Part shown: in pieces, positions 53,451-62,726 of the stretch
Layout: each line of letters begins with the position of its first letter
Numbering within the stretch: the stretch's first letter is position 1
DNA from: Streptomyces sp. HD
GTDB lineage: Bacteria; Actinomycetota; Actinomycetes; Streptomycetales; Streptomycetaceae
Assembly (NCBI RefSeq): GCF_028369295.1
Contig: NZ_JAQMYP010000005.1
Span: 248,001-312,000 of the forward strand
Length of the DNA: 64,000 nucleotides
Direction: 5' to 3'
Program-made: the position numbers and the translations under genes
The notes under the pieces: model-generated
What the model was told of the DNA's origin: nothing
Database searches by the model: none
What the model saw: the letters and a program-made list of their open reading frames with translations, nothing else

Positions 53451-53896
53451 ACGGTCACCGCACACGACCACCCGTACGGGCCCGGCCCGATCTGCAGCCC
53501 GTGCCAGGAGACGCCCTTCGGTGTGCCGCCGGTGATCTCCACGTCCGCGAGGTCGGCGAGGGCGAGGCGCACGTCCAGGTCGCCTTCCGTGGCGTCGGCC
53601 TCCAGATCGACGGGCACCCGGCCGTCCACGTCGAGGCGGAAGACGACCTCGTCGAGGAGGGCGGTCAGCAGGTCCTCGTCGGTGTCCTGCGCGAACCGCA
53701 CCCGCTCCACCGAGGTGGGCCGTACCGCCGTGACGTCCGCGAAGCACTCCACCATCCCCAGCGCGGCCTCGACCAGACAGCGCTCCCGGCTCGCGCCCCA
53801 CGCCTCGACGCGCACGTCGGCCGTGTGCGGCACCGCCCGATGGCCACTGCCGCCGCGCCGCCGTGTCTCGATGTCGTCGTCCGTGTCACCGACCAT
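53441..53896 (-). CDS. Archease
   Basis: 151 aa from ATG 53896. Archease features: HTADVRVEAWGASRERCLVE near the N-terminus (the HTAD metal site), a middle CFADVTAV and LLTALLDEVVFRLDVDGRVP, ending GPYGWSCAVTVDV with the conserved C-terminal Asp. It activates RtcB by promoting GTP-dependent guanylylation. The gene faces rtcB across the 29-bp repeats rather than lying in the same operon. Confidence 0.9.
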   Translation of the reverse strand: MVGDTDDDIETRRRGGSGHRAVPHTADVRVEAWGASRERCLVEAALGMVECFADVTAVRPTSVERVRFAQDTDEDLLTALLDEVVFRLDVDGRVPVDLEADATEGDLDVRLALADLADVEITGGTPKGVSWHGLQIGPGPYGWSCAVTVDV

Positions 53897-53993
53897 CGAC
53901 ACCACCCGATCCGCCTGATCCGCCCGGAGGGCGCTACACGGATAGGGGTACCCGGGACAGGGCACGATGTACCGCCCGGCGTAAGGAGCCGAG

Positions 53994-54446
53994 ATGCCGC
54001 AGATCGAGCAGGACGAGGCGCGCGGGCGGTTCGCGGCGGCGGCCGTCGCAAGGCTGGCGACGGTCGACCCCGGGGGCCGTCCGCATCTGGTGCCGGTCGT
54101 GTTCGCGGTGCGCGGCGACGAGATCGTCACCGCCGTCGACGCCAAACCGAAGCGGTCCCGGCGGCTCAAGCGGTTGCACAACATCGAGGTCACCCCGGCC
54201 GTCTGCCTCCTGGCGGACGTGTACGACGACGACTGGGACCGCCTGTGGTGGGTGCGGGCGGACGGTGGCGCCCGGATCCTGGCGCCCGACGCTCCGGAAC
54301 AGGCGGCGCGCGACGAGTACGCCGCCGCCGTCGACCTGCTGCGGCAGAAGTACGCCCAGTACACGCGAGAGCCGCCGGACGGGCCGGTGGTCGTGATCAC
54401 CGTCCTGCACTGGAGCGGCTGGCGGGCCGCGACCGGTGACGAGTGA
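53994..54446 (+). CDS. PPOX-class F420-dependent oxidoreductase (TIGR03668-like)
   Basis: 150 aa from ATG 53994 with TAAGGAG upstream. Split beta-barrel flavin/deazaflavin-binding fold: RLATVDPGGRPHLVPVVFAV, DEIVTAVDAKPKRSRRLKRL, NIEVTPAVCLLADVYDDDWD then LWWVRADGGARI. The KRSRRLKRLHNI pattern is typical of the actinobacterial Rv0121c-like F420 enzymes. Reduces small molecules with F420H2; natural substrate unknown. Divergent from archease (97-base gap). Confidence 0.87.
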   Translation: MPQIEQDEARGRFAAAAVARLATVDPGGRPHLVPVVFAVRGDEIVTAVDAKPKRSRRLKRLHNIEVTPAVCLLADVYDDDWDRLWWVRADGGARILAPDAPEQAARDEYAAAVDLLRQKYAQYTREPPDGPVVVITVLHWSGWRAATGDE

Positions 54447-54503
54447 GACGGGTGCGCCGACTGCGACGACTGCGACGCGGGTGAATCGATCGGTGCAGAC
54501 CCA

Positions 54504-54568
54504 TTGACCTTGACCGTCCACGACCATAATCTCCGTCCTCATATGTAGACGGCGTCTTCATGTGAGGA
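54504..54568 (+). promoter_or_regulatory. Promoter and quasi-palindromic operator of the gluconate/glucarate operon
   Basis: TTGACC (54504-54509), 17-nt spacer, TAATCT (54527-54532): a good primary-sigma promoter. Immediately downstream, TCCTCATATGTAGACG (54536-54551) and CGTCTTCATGTGAGGA (54553-54568) form an inverted repeat, 14 of 16 positions matched, around one central base. Repressor binding here would block transcription start. A GntR- or IclR-type regulator is expected but none lies in the window next to it. Confidence 0.6.
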
Positions 54569-54621
54569 CCCCATTCAGTGGGTTGAACGGAAGCGGCCGA
54601 CGTTCAAAGGAGAACCGACAT

Positions 54622-55959
54622 ATGCCGCTCGTGGTGGTCGGGATCAGTGTCCTGGTCCTGCTCGTCCTGATGACCAAACTGAGGCTGAACGGCTTCGCGG
54701 CCCTGCTCCTGGTGGCCGTGGGCGTCGGCCTGGTGCAGGGGATCGGGCTGGAGAAGATCCCGGACGTCCTCGCGGAGGGCATCGGCGACCAGATCGGCGA
54801 CACCATGCTCACCATCGGGCTCGGTGCCATGGTCGGCCGGGTGATGGGGGACTCGGGCGCCGCCCAGCGCATCGCCGGCCGGCTCCTGGACGTGTGCGGG
54901 CCCCGCTGGGTCCAGGTGGCCATGGTGCTGACGGCCATGCTCATCGGCGTGACGATGTTCTACGAGGTCGCCTTCGTCATCATCGTGCCGATCGCCTTCA
55001 CCCTGGTCCGGGTCACCCGGGCGAACCTGCTGTGGGTGGGGCTGCCCATGTCCATCGCCCTGTCCACCATGCACAGCTTCCTGCCACCGCACCCCGGCCC
55101 CACCGCGGTGGCCGCGACCTTCCAGGCGTCCGTCGGACTCACCCTGTTCTACGGCCTGTTCGTCGCCGTCCCGATCGGCGCGGCCATCGCCCTGCTGTGG
55201 CCGCGCCTCCCCTTCGTCCGGGCGATGAACCCCTCCATCCCCAAGGGCCTGGTGAGCGAGCGGGTCTTCGACGAGGACGAGATGCCCGGCATGGGCTGGT
55301 CGCTGTCCGTCGCCCTGCTCCCCGTCGTACTGATCGCCGGGGCGGCCGTGACCGACCTGGCGGGCTCGGGCGACGGGGGCCTGATGCACTTCGTCGCCTT
55401 CATCGGCTCCGCGCCGATCGCCCTGCTGCTCACCCTGCTCGTGGCGATCTGGGCGTTCGGCCCGCGCGTCGGCCGCAGCCTGGCCGAGGTCAGCGCCTCG
55501 TGCAAGGAGGCCGCCCAGGCGATGACGATGATCCTGCTCGTCATCGGAGCGGGCGGCGCCTTCAAGAACGTCCTCGTCGAGGGTGGGATATCCGACTACA
55601 TCAAGGACGCGACCGACGGCTGGTCCATCTCCCCGATCGTCCTCGCCTGGCTGATCGCCGCCATCCTCCGGGTGGCCCTCGGCTCCGCGACCGTCGCCGT
55701 CGTCACCGCCTCCGGCGTGGCGCTGCCCCTGCTCGCCGGCAGCGGCGTACACCCCGAGGTGATGGTGCTCGCCGTGTCCTGCGGATCGATCGCCTTCTCC
55801 CACGTCAACGACCCTGGCTTCTGGATGTTCAAGGAGTACTTCAACCTGTCCGTCCTGGATGCCATCAAGGCCCGTACGACCTATACGACGGTCCTCGCGA
55901 TCCTGGGTCTGGGCGGCGTCCTCGTTCTGGAACAGGCCCTCGACGCCCTCGCCGTCTGA
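54622..55959 (+). CDS. GntP-family sugar-acid permease
   Basis: 445 aa from ATG 54622 (AAAGGAG upstream). Around twelve hydrophobic segments, starting [20 protein letters not shown], with the GntP signatures [40 protein letters not shown] and [19 protein letters not shown]. Gluconate:H+ symporter family; transports gluconate or similar sugar acids. 37 bases upstream of glucarate dehydratase, so glucarate/galactarate uptake is equally plausible. Controlled by the operator just upstream. Confidence 0.92.
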   Translation: MPLVVVGISVLVLLVLMTKLRLNGFAALLLVAVGVGLVQGIGLEKIPDVLAEGIGDQIGDTMLTIGLGAMVGRVMGDSGAAQRIAGRLLDVCGPRWVQVAMVLTAMLIGVTMFYEVAFVIIVPIAFTLVRVTRANLLWVGLPMSIALSTMHSFLPPHPGPTAVAATFQASVGLTLFYGLFVAVPIGAAIALLWPRLPFVRAMNPSIPKGLVSERVFDEDEMPGMGWSLSVALLPVVLIAGAAVTDLAGSGDGGLMHFVAFIGSAPIALLLTLLVAIWAFGPRVGRSLAEVSASCKEAAQAMTMILLVIGAGGAFKNVLVEGGISDYIKDATDGWSISPIVLAWLIAAILRVALGSATVAVVTASGVALPLLAGSGVHPEVMVLAVSCGSIAFSHVNDPGFWMFKEYFNLSVLDAIKARTTYTTVLAILGLGGVLVLEQALDALAV

Positions 55960-55996
55960 CCGACCGCCCCCCTCACGAGAACGGCATCCACAAGCC

Positions 55997-57325
55997 ATGA
56001 GTCAGCCCGTCGTCACCCGCTTCACCGTGTATCCGGTCGCCGGCCGCGACTCGATGCTCCTCAACCTCTCCGGAGCGCACGCCCCCTATTTCACGCGCAA
56101 CGTGGTGGTCCTGGAGGACTCCGAGGGCCGCACCGGCCTGGGCGAGGTGCCCGGCGGGGAGAAGATCACCCGGACCCTGCGGGACGCGGAACCCCACGTC
56201 GTCGGCTCACGCGTCGGCGACTACCAGCGCGTCCTGCGCACGATCGGGGCGACCTTCGCCGACCGTGACTCGGGCGGCCGCGGCGCCCAGACCTTCGACC
56301 TGCGGACGACGGTGCACGCGGTCACCGCCGTGGAGTCGGCGCTCCTCGACCTGCTCGGCCAGCACCTGGAGGTACCCGTCGCCGCCCTGCTCGGCGACGG
56401 CAAACAGCGCGACGCCGTACGGGTCCTCGGCTACCTCTTCTACGTCGGCGACCCGGACCGCACCGACCTGGACTACGCCCGCGACCCCGACGCCGCCGTC
56501 GACTGGCACCGCATCCGGAACGAGGAGGCCCTCACCCCCGAGGCGATCGTCCGCCAGGCCGAGGCCGCCTACGACCACTACGGCTTCCGCGACTTCAAGC
56601 TCAAGGGCGGCGTCCTGCCGGGCACCGAGGAGGTGACGGCCGTACGGGCGCTCAAGGACCGCTTCCCCGAGGCGCGGATCACCCTCGACCCCAACGGCGC
56701 CTGGTCCCTGCGCGAGGCCGTCGAACTGTGCCGCCCTCTCGTCGGCACCCTCGCCTACGCCGAGGACCCCTGCGGGGCGGAGGACGGCTACTCGGGACGG
56801 GAGATCCTCGCGGAGTTCCGCCGGGCCACCGGCCTGCCCACGGCGACCAACATGATCGCCACGGACTGGCGTCAGCTGACCCACGCACTGGCCCTGCAGT
56901 CGGTCTCCATCCCGCTGGCCGACCCGCACTTCTGGACCATGCGGGGTTCGGTACGGGTCGCCCAGCTGTGCAACGCCATGGGGCTCACCTGGGGCTGCCA
57001 CTCCAACAACCACTTCGACATCTCCCTGGCGATGATGGCCCACTGCGGGGCGGCGGCACCCGGCGAGTACAACGCCCTGGACACCCACTGGATCTGGCAG
57101 GAGGGCCGGGAACGGCTCACCGCCGAGCCGCCGCGGATCGTCGGCGGCGAGGTCGCCGTACCGGACACGCCCGGCCTCGGAATCCGCCTGGACCAGGACC
57201 GGCTCCTCGCCGCACACGAGCTGTACCGGGAGAAGGCGCTGTCGGGGCGGGACGACGCGGCCGGGATGCAGTACCTGATCAAGGGCTGGACCTTCGACGC
57301 CAAGCGGCCCTGCCTGGTGCGCTGA
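55997..57325 (+). CDS. gudD: Glucarate dehydratase
   Basis: 442 aa from ATG 55997. Enolase-superfamily acid-sugar dehydratase: [14 protein letters not shown] (the KxK pair), [11 protein letters not shown] (metal Asp), [32 protein letters not shown] and [19 protein letters not shown] (the catalytic His with Asn/Asp). The pattern NMIATDW and [10 protein letters not shown] is that of GudD rather than mandelate racemase or galactarate enzymes. Converts D-glucarate to 5-keto-4-deoxyglucarate. In operon with GntP. Confidence 0.92.
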   Translation: MSQPVVTRFTVYPVAGRDSMLLNLSGAHAPYFTRNVVVLEDSEGRTGLGEVPGGEKITRTLRDAEPHVVGSRVGDYQRVLRTIGATFADRDSGGRGAQTFDLRTTVHAVTAVESALLDLLGQHLEVPVAALLGDGKQRDAVRVLGYLFYVGDPDRTDLDYARDPDAAVDWHRIRNEEALTPEAIVRQAEAAYDHYGFRDFKLKGGVLPGTEEVTAVRALKDRFPEARITLDPNGAWSLREAVELCRPLVGTLAYAEDPCGAEDGYSGREILAEFRRATGLPTATNMIATDWRQLTHALALQSVSIPLADPHFWTMRGSVRVAQLCNAMGLTWGCHSNNHFDISLAMMAHCGAAAPGEYNALDTHWIWQEGRERLTAEPPRIVGGEVAVPDTPGLGIRLDQDRLLAAHELYREKALSGRDDAAGMQYLIKGWTFDAKRPCLVR

Positions 57326-57340
57326 ACCTCGCGCGGTCCG

Positions 57341-58153
57341 TCAGAGGGCGAAGACGCGGCGGGCGTTGCCGTGCAGGAACAGCTCCCGCGTCTCCTCGTC
57401 CAGGTTCAGGGCGTCCAGGTGCTCCAGGGCCCGACTCGGCTTGATCATGGGGTAGTTGGAGCCGAACAGGACCTTGCGGCGGCCCCGGCCGCGCAGATAC
57501 TCCACCAGTTCCGGCGGATACCGGCGGACGGTGTAGGCGCTGGTGTCGATGAAGACGTTGGGGTGCTTGTCGGCGACCGCGATCATCTCCGTCGTCCACG
57601 GATAGCCGATGTGCCCGCACACGATCGTGAGCTCGGGGAAGTCCAGGGCGACCTGGTCGATGTACGGGATGGGCCGCCCGGTCTCCGACGGCCGCAGCGG
57701 GCCGGTGTGCCCGACCTGCGTGCAGAACGGCACGCCGAGGTCCACGCAGGCCGCGTAGAGCGGGTAGTACAGCCGGTCGGTGGGCGGCAGTTCCCACAGC
57801 CACGGGATGACACGCAGCGCCACGAAGCCAGACTCCTCGACGGCGCGCCGCAGTTCCCGTACGGCGGCCATGGGCCGGGCGAGATCGGCGCCCGCCACTC
57901 CGCGCAGCCGCCCGCCCGACTGCTCCACGAAGGCGGCCACCTCATCGTTGTCGATCAGCGCGCCCTGCGGCCCGTACCAGGCGGCCGTGAGCCCGATCGC
58001 CACGTCCGCGGCCTCCAGCGCGGCCACCGTGACCTCGACGGGCAGCGGCTTGTCGAGCGTCGACCAGCCGGTCCACCGGCGCAGCGACTCGAACATCTCG
58101 TGGTTGGCGTGGCGCGGCGTCGGATGCTGCATCCAGGCGTCGATGACGGGCAC
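57341..58153 (-). CDS. Amidohydrolase (ACMSD-like)
   Basis: 270 aa from GTG 58153 with GAGAGGCGG upstream. Amidohydrolase-2 family (PF04909): VIDAWMQHPTPRHANHEMFE, GVAGADLARPMAAVRELRRA, LRVIPWLWELPPTDRLYYPL, FCTQVGHTGPLR, IVCGHIGYPW and FGSNYPM. Residues such as His in CGHIG and Asp in FIDTSAY are expected metal or catalytic ligands. Family members decarboxylate or hydrolyse aromatic or cyclic acids. Divergent from MarR regulator with a perfect palindrome between, so likely regulated by it. Confidence 0.85.
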   Translation of the reverse strand: MPVIDAWMQHPTPRHANHEMFESLRRWTGWSTLDKPLPVEVTVAALEAADVAIGLTAAWYGPQGALIDNDEVAAFVEQSGGRLRGVAGADLARPMAAVRELRRAVEESGFVALRVIPWLWELPPTDRLYYPLYAACVDLGVPFCTQVGHTGPLRPSETGRPIPYIDQVALDFPELTIVCGHIGYPWTTEMIAVADKHPNVFIDTSAYTVRRYPPELVEYLRGRGRRKVLFGSNYPMIKPSRALEHLDALNLDEETRELFLHGNARRVFAL

Positions 58154-58229
58154 GGGTTCCGCCTCTCTGCGCGGTGGGGGAGCGGGCGGGGCCTCGCGCG
58201 CATCGCGCCGCAGGCACCACTCCCACCGA

Positions 58230-58251
58230 CTCACTTCACTAGTGAAGTGAG
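58230..58251. promoter_or_regulatory. Perfect 22-bp palindrome, probable MarR operator
   Basis: CTCACTTCACT (58230-58240) joined directly to its exact complement AGTGAAGTGAG (58241-58251). It lies in the 135-base divergent region between the amidohydrolase (start 58153) and the MarR gene (start 58289), 76 and 37 bases from the starts. Size and symmetry fit a MarR dimer site controlling both directions. Confidence 0.8.
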
Positions 58252-58288
58252 CATGGTGCCGCCCGGCGACGTCTGTCAACATCGGTCC

Positions 58289-58717
58289 ATGTCCGAGCCC
58301 GACCTGCGTCTGTTCTTCCTGCTCCAGAGGGCGGCCCACCGGCTGCGCACCGGTTTCGACCGGCGTCTGCAGACCGCCGCCGGGATCACCACGGCCCAAC
58401 TCGGCGCGCTGTACGCGGTCCGTGACGAGCCGGGCATCTCCCAGCAGCGGCTGGCCCGCGTCCTCGGGCTGCGCGAGTCCGCCGTCACCGGGCTGGTCGG
58501 GCGGCTCACCGCGGCCGGTCTCGTCGCCAAACGGGCGCATCCGCGCGAACACCGGGCCGTGGTACTGGAGTTGACCGCCGACGGGGCCGCCGCACTGGAC
58601 GCCGCGCAGCCGGAGGTCGACCGGTTCAACGTCGAGGCACGGGCCCTGCTGGGCGACGACGGTTTCACCCGGACGGCCGAGGCGATGCGGGCACTGGCCT
58701 TCTGGGAGTCCCCCTGA
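58289..58717 (+). CDS. MarR-family regulator
   Basis: 142 aa from ATG 58289 (an in-frame ATG at 58253 would overlap the palindrome). Winged helix: LGALYAVRDEPGISQQRLAR, VLGLRESAVTGLVGRLTAAG and wing KRAHPREHRAVVLELTADGA. Likely autoregulates and represses the divergent amidohydrolase through the 22-bp palindrome. Followed after 19 bases by the SRPBCC gene, probably in the same transcript. The inducer would be a small aromatic or cyclic acid, by family precedent. Confidence 0.9.
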   Translation: MSEPDLRLFFLLQRAAHRLRTGFDRRLQTAAGITTAQLGALYAVRDEPGISQQRLARVLGLRESAVTGLVGRLTAAGLVAKRAHPREHRAVVLELTADGAAALDAAQPEVDRFNVEARALLGDDGFTRTAEAMRALAFWESP

Positions 58718-58736
58718 CGCGGGCTATCGTGAGGCC

Positions 58737-59207
58737 ATGCAGACGACGCGGGTCTCCCGGCATGTGAACGCCTCGCGTGCCGCCGTCTACCGGGCATTGC
58801 TGGACGCGGACGCCGTCGCGAAGTGGCGGGTGCCGGACGGCATGACCGCGCGGGTGCACCACTTCGACGGTACGGAGGGCGGGGCGTTCCGGGTCTCGCT
58901 CACCTATGACCTGCCGACCGGCACGGGCAAGTCGGATTCGCACACCGACACGTACCACGGCCGCTTCGTGAGACTGGTGCCGGACGAGCGGGTCGTCGAA
59001 GAGGTCGAGTTCGAGACCGACGACCCCGCGCTGCACGGCACGATGACGATGACCACCACTCTCACCGACGCCGCCGACGGCACGGACGTCCTCGTCGTAC
59101 ACGAGGGCCTTCCCGACGCCGTGCCCGCGAAGGACAACGAGACCGGCACGCGGATGGCGCTGGCCAAGCTCGCGAGGCTGGTCGAGGCCGGGTCCGGCGG
59201 TCTCTGA
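58737..59207 (+). CDS. SRPBCC (AHSA1-like) ligand-binding protein
   Basis: 156 aa from ATG 58737. START/Bet v1-like fold: TRVSRHVNASRAAVYRALLD, AKWRVPDGMTARVHHFDGTE, GGAFRVSLTYDLPTGTGKSD and VVHEGLPDAVPAKDNETGTR. AHSA1 proteins bind hydrophobic ligands and often sit next to regulators. Likely co-transcribed with the MarR gene, and may handle its ligand or product of the amidohydrolase; this is inference. Confidence 0.85.
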   Translation: MQTTRVSRHVNASRAAVYRALLDADAVAKWRVPDGMTARVHHFDGTEGGAFRVSLTYDLPTGTGKSDSHTDTYHGRFVRLVPDERVVEEVEFETDDPALHGTMTMTTTLTDAADGTDVLVVHEGLPDAVPAKDNETGTRMALAKLARLVEAGSGGL

Positions 59208-59287
59208 GCGGCCGCGCGGGCGTCACCTATAGCTGATCTTTGCCTGGGGTTCGCCGAGCGTACGAAAGCGCTCGCTTGCATCGGTGT

Positions 59288-60178
59288 ATGAATACCGAAC
59301 TGTTGTCAGGGCTGCGCGTCGACTACACCGATCAGGACGATCCCGTACTGATCCGGCCGGACGGCGGCCCGGTGGACACCTGGCGCGAGAACTACCCGTA
59401 CGAGCAGCGCATGGAGCGCCCGGAGTACGAGTGGCACAAGCGGCTCCAGCAGATCGAGCTGCTGAAGCTGCAGAGCTGGATCAAGGAGAGCGGGCGGCGG
59501 CTCGTCATCGTCTTCGAGGGACGGGACGCGGCCGGCAAGGGTGGCACGATCAAGCGGTTCACGGAGCATCTCAACCCGCGCGGCGCCCGCGTGGTCGCGC
59601 TGGAGAAGCCGACCGAGCGCGAGCGCGGACAGTGGTACTTCCAGCGCTACGTCGAGCATCTGCCGACCGCCGGCGAGATCGTGCTGTTCGACCGGTCCTG
59701 GTACAACCGGGCCGGCGTGGAGCGGGTGATGGGCTTCTGTACCGACGACGAGTACCGGCGCTTCATGCGGCAGGCCCCCGCCTTCGAGCGGATGCTGGTG
59801 GACGACGGCGTGGACCTGGTCAAGTTCTGGTTCTCGGTGTCCCAGGGCGAGCAGCGCACCCGTTTCACGATCCGTCAGGTCGACCCCGTACGGCAGTGGA
59901 AGCTCAGCCCCATGGACCTGGCGTCGCTGGACCGCTGGGACGACTACACCGCCGCCAAGGTCGCCATGTTCCGCGAGACGGACACCGAGCACGCGCCCTG
60001 GACGGTGGTCAAGAGCAACGACAAGAAGCGGGCCCGCGTCGAGGCCATGCGCAGCGTGCTGGCCCGCTTCGACTACGCCGACAAGGACGACGAGGTCGTC
60101 GGCGCCCCCGACCCCCGCATTATCGGCGCCGCCGCGGGCCTGCTGGAGGCGGGCGAGGACGACACCGAGCAGCGCTGA
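59288..60178 (+). CDS. ppk2: Polyphosphate kinase 2
   Basis: 296 aa from ATG 59288. PPK2 family: EYEWHKRLQQIELLKLQSWI, VFEGRDAAGKGGTIKRF (Walker A), ERGQWYFQRYVEHLP, DRSWYNRAGVERVMGF (Walker B region) and the lid LDRWDDYTAAKVAMFRETDT. Transfers phosphate between polyphosphate and nucleoside mono- or diphosphates; length and motifs fit single-domain class enzymes that phosphorylate NDP (or NMP). Cytoplasmic. Standalone gene. Confidence 0.93.
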   Translation: MNTELLSGLRVDYTDQDDPVLIRPDGGPVDTWRENYPYEQRMERPEYEWHKRLQQIELLKLQSWIKESGRRLVIVFEGRDAAGKGGTIKRFTEHLNPRGARVVALEKPTERERGQWYFQRYVEHLPTAGEIVLFDRSWYNRAGVERVMGFCTDDEYRRFMRQAPAFERMLVDDGVDLVKFWFSVSQGEQRTRFTIRQVDPVRQWKLSPMDLASLDRWDDYTAAKVAMFRETDTEHAPWTVVKSNDKKRARVEAMRSVLARFDYADKDDEVVGAPDPRIIGAAAGLLEAGEDDTEQR

Positions 60179-60205
60179 CGCACCGGTGCTGGCGCGGCAC
60201 CGCCG

Positions 60206-60586
60206 CTAGCGCGGCACCACCGTGACGCGGTGGAAGTTGCATTCGGACCGGGCCGGGTGGCCGACGGGGGACGACCCGGTCTGGTGGGCCTTGAGCGCCA
60301 TGCTGACCAGGCTCATCAGCAGATCGACGTCGGTGTCGCAATCGAGGTGGACGGTCACCCAGCGGGAACCCGGGACGAGCCGGATCGCGGTCGACTCCCG
60401 GAGGTCGGCGCGAAAGCGCTCTATGGCCCTCTCGGTGAGGTGCAGGTCCACGTCGTGGTCGGAATGGAAGTGCACGATCTCGCTGTGGACGGAGCACAGG
60501 GCCCGTCCTGCGCCGCAACTGGCTGGGCCCGAACTGAGGTCGGGCCAGACTTCCAGTTGCTCCATGGCGCGCTGGGCCAGTGTCAT
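60206..60586 (-). CDS. Luciferase-domain-like protein (DUF5519-like)
   Basis: 126 aa from ATG 60586. Middle segment HSEIVHFHSDHDVDLHLTER and DLRESTAIRLVPGSRWVTVH match the short luciferase-like (LDP/DUF5519) domains, which are small alpha/beta proteins of unknown biochemical function, unrelated to known luciferase chemistry. Convergent with ppk2 (27-base gap). Two cysteines in SCGAGRALCS. Family assignment moderate. Confidence 0.65.
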   Translation of the reverse strand: MTLAQRAMEQLEVWPDLSSGPASCGAGRALCSVHSEIVHFHSDHDVDLHLTERAIERFRADLRESTAIRLVPGSRWVTVHLDCDTDVDLLMSLVSMALKAHQTGSSPVGHPARSECNFHRVTVVPR

Positions 60587-60673
60587 GCACCCATAGTCGC
60601 TCGATCACCGCGTCGCAACCAGAGGTTGAGCGATTCGTAACCGGGGCGTGAGGTACCTCTCAGCCACCCCGGC

Positions 60674-61576
60674 CTAGTCGGGAGGCGTGGGTGTGTCGTG
60701 GGTGCGGTACATCGCCTGGACGTCCAGCTCCAACTGCACCGTAGGACCGACCACCGCGATCCCGCGGGCGAGCATGCTGCGCCAGTTCAGCGTGTAGTCC
60801 TCCCGGTGCAGCTCCGCCCTGGCCAGCGCCGCACAGCGCAGTTCCTCGCCGTAGCCGCCGTTGACGGAGCCCAGGTAGGTGGTGTCCAGCTCGACGGAAC
60901 GGCTGATCCCGTGCATGGTCAGGGAGCCGTGCAGGGTCCACTTGGCGCCGCCCCGGTAGGCGAAGCGGGTACTGACGAAATCGATGTACGGATAGCGCTC
61001 GACGTCCAGGAAGTCGGCCGAACGCAGGTGATTGTCCCGGGTGTTGTTGCCCGTGGTGATGCTGGCCGCGTCGATTCGCACCGACACCTGGGACGCCACC
61101 ATGTCGGGCGCCACCCGGATGCCGCCCGTGAACTGCTCGAAACGGCCGTGGACGTGGGCCATGCCGACATGCTTGGCGATGAACCGGATCGCCGTGTGCG
61201 GCGGGTCGAACAGCCAGGTGCCGGGCACCGGCAGATCCAGCTGCCGCGCCGACACCAGCTGGGCCCGAGCGGTGGCGGGTGTCGTACCGGTGACGACGTC
61301 CAGGGTCTCCTGGTGCGGGGTGAGCCCCTCGGCCGTGATCCGCAGGCCGTAGCGGCCCGGCGGCAGCGCGGCGAAGAACAGCCCGTACGGATCCGTGGTG
61401 CCTCGCACCACGACCTCGTGGGAGTCCAGCGCCGTCACCGTCACATCGGCGCCCCGCATCGGCAGCCCCACCGGATCCACGACCTCGCGGCCCACACCAC
61501 CCGCGCCCGGCGGAACGGGAAACCCGGCAGGGGGCACCCCCCGGGAGCGTCGAGCCCTGAGCAGTCCGAGGGGCAT
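60674..61576 (-). CDS. YceI-family protein with N-terminal carboxypeptidase-like domain
   Basis: 300 aa from ATG 61576 (AAAGG upstream; GTG at 61585 is an alternative). The N-terminal 100 residues are a beta-sandwich of the carboxypeptidase regulatory type (GREVVDPVGLPMRGADVTVT, TDPYGLFFAALPPGRYGLRI). The C-terminal 180 residues are YceI: WLFDPPHTAIRFIAKHVGMA, HVHGRFEQFTGGIRV, NTRDNHLRSADFLDVERYPY, KWTLHGSLTMHGISR. YceI lipocalin-like domains bind polyisoprenoids or similar lipids. No signal peptide, so cytoplasmic. It follows the aromatic ring-cleavage operon on the same strand. Confidence 0.88.
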   Translation of the reverse strand: MPLGLLRARRSRGVPPAGFPVPPGAGGVGREVVDPVGLPMRGADVTVTALDSHEVVVRGTTDPYGLFFAALPPGRYGLRITAEGLTPHQETLDVVTGTTPATARAQLVSARQLDLPVPGTWLFDPPHTAIRFIAKHVGMAHVHGRFEQFTGGIRVAPDMVASQVSVRIDAASITTGNNTRDNHLRSADFLDVERYPYIDFVSTRFAYRGGAKWTLHGSLTMHGISRSVELDTTYLGSVNGGYGEELRCAALARAELHREDYTLNWRSMLARGIAVVGPTVQLELDVQAMYRTHDTPTPPD

Positions 61577-61643
61577 GGCAGTCACCTTTCTGAGGGGGGC
61601 GGGGGAACGTGAGGGGGAGGAGGAGAGGATGAACGGGGAGGGC

Positions 61644-62726
61644 TCACCGGGTCGCGGTCACCGGCCGTGCGCCCTCGTACGCCGCCCGCAGCACGGCGAG
61701 CGCGCCGTCCACCGTGACCGGGCGGGGGTTGGCGTACGCCTGGCCCGCGGTGCGGGCGGCTGCCGTCGCCAAGTCGGCCTCGGTGAGCCCGAGTTCGGCC
61801 AGGGAACGGGGTGCGCCGAGGCGCCCGGCCAGTTCCCACAGGGCCGTCGGCGCGTCCTCGGCGTCCAGGGCGCGGGCCACCGCCGCTGCCGCCTGCGGTG
61901 CGGCGGATGCGTTGTGGGCCAAGGCGTACGGCAGGACCACCGTGTGCGTCTCGGCGTGCGGCAGATCGAAGGTGCCGCCCAGGACATGGCACAGCTTGTG
62001 GTGCAGGCCCATCGTGGTGGCGCCCAGACACGACCCGCACAGCCAGGCGCCGTACAGCGCACGGCCGCGCGCCTGAAGCGACGTCGGCTCCGCGGCCACC
62101 TCGGGCAGCGCCCGCGCCATCGCCCGTACGGCCTCCTCGGCCATCAGCTGCACCAGGGGCGAGGTGTCCGGGGCGTACAGCGCCTCCACGGCGTGCGCGA
62201 TCGCGTTGACGCCGCTGGTCACGGAGAGCGGCACGGGCAGGGGGAGGGTGAGCTCGGGGTCGTAGACGACGCTGCGGGGCTGTACGACGGGGTCGCGGCC
62301 GGTGCGCTTGGCGCCGTGCTCGGTCAGGCCCCAGACCGGGGTCATCTCCGAGCCCGAGTAGGTGGACGGCACCGCGATCAGCGGCAGCCCGGTGCGCAGC
62401 GCGATCGCCTTGCCCAGCCCGATCGACGAACCGCCGCCTACCGCCACGCACCCGTCGGCACCCGCCGCCCGGGCCACCTCGACGGCCCGGTCGGCGACCT
62501 CGACCGGTACGTGCATCCGGGCCCCGTCGTGCAGGCCCGCACAGGCCGGGCCCAGCGCGTCCGCGACCGCGCGGGCGGTGTCCGCCCCGCGCGCACCGCA
62601 CACCACCAACAGCCGCCGCAGAGCCAGGTGTTCGGCCTCACCGGGCGTCGCCGACACCGCCGCGCCGGGCCGCAGGACGACCCGCACCGGCCGGGTCTCG
62701 TACGAGAAGTCGAGGGAACCGGTCAC
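61644..62726 (-). CDS. Maleylacetate reductase
   Basis: 360 aa from GTG 62726, four-base overlap with the dioxygenase stop (GTGA). Iron-type alcohol dehydrogenase family: CVAVGGGSSIGLGKAIALRT, VPSTYSGSEMTPVWGLTEHG, LVVYDPELTLPLP region, metal ligands in GLHHKLCHVLGGTFDLPHAE and HAETHTVVLPYA. The STYSGSEMTP..GLT motif and the neighbouring dioxygenase identify a maleylacetate reductase, which reduces maleylacetate to 3-oxoadipate with NAD(P)H. Confidence 0.92.
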   Translation of the reverse strand: MTGSLDFSYETRPVRVVLRPGAAVSATPGEAEHLALRRLLVVCGARGADTARAVADALGPACAGLHDGARMHVPVEVADRAVEVARAAGADGCVAVGGGSSIGLGKAIALRTGLPLIAVPSTYSGSEMTPVWGLTEHGAKRTGRDPVVQPRSVVYDPELTLPLPVPLSVTSGVNAIAHAVEALYAPDTSPLVQLMAEEAVRAMARALPEVAAEPTSLQARGRALYGAWLCGSCLGATTMGLHHKLCHVLGGTFDLPHAETHTVVLPYALAHNASAAPQAAAAVARALDAEDAPTALWELAGRLGAPRSLAELGLTEADLATAAARTAGQAYANPRPVTVDGALAVLRAAYEGARPVTATR

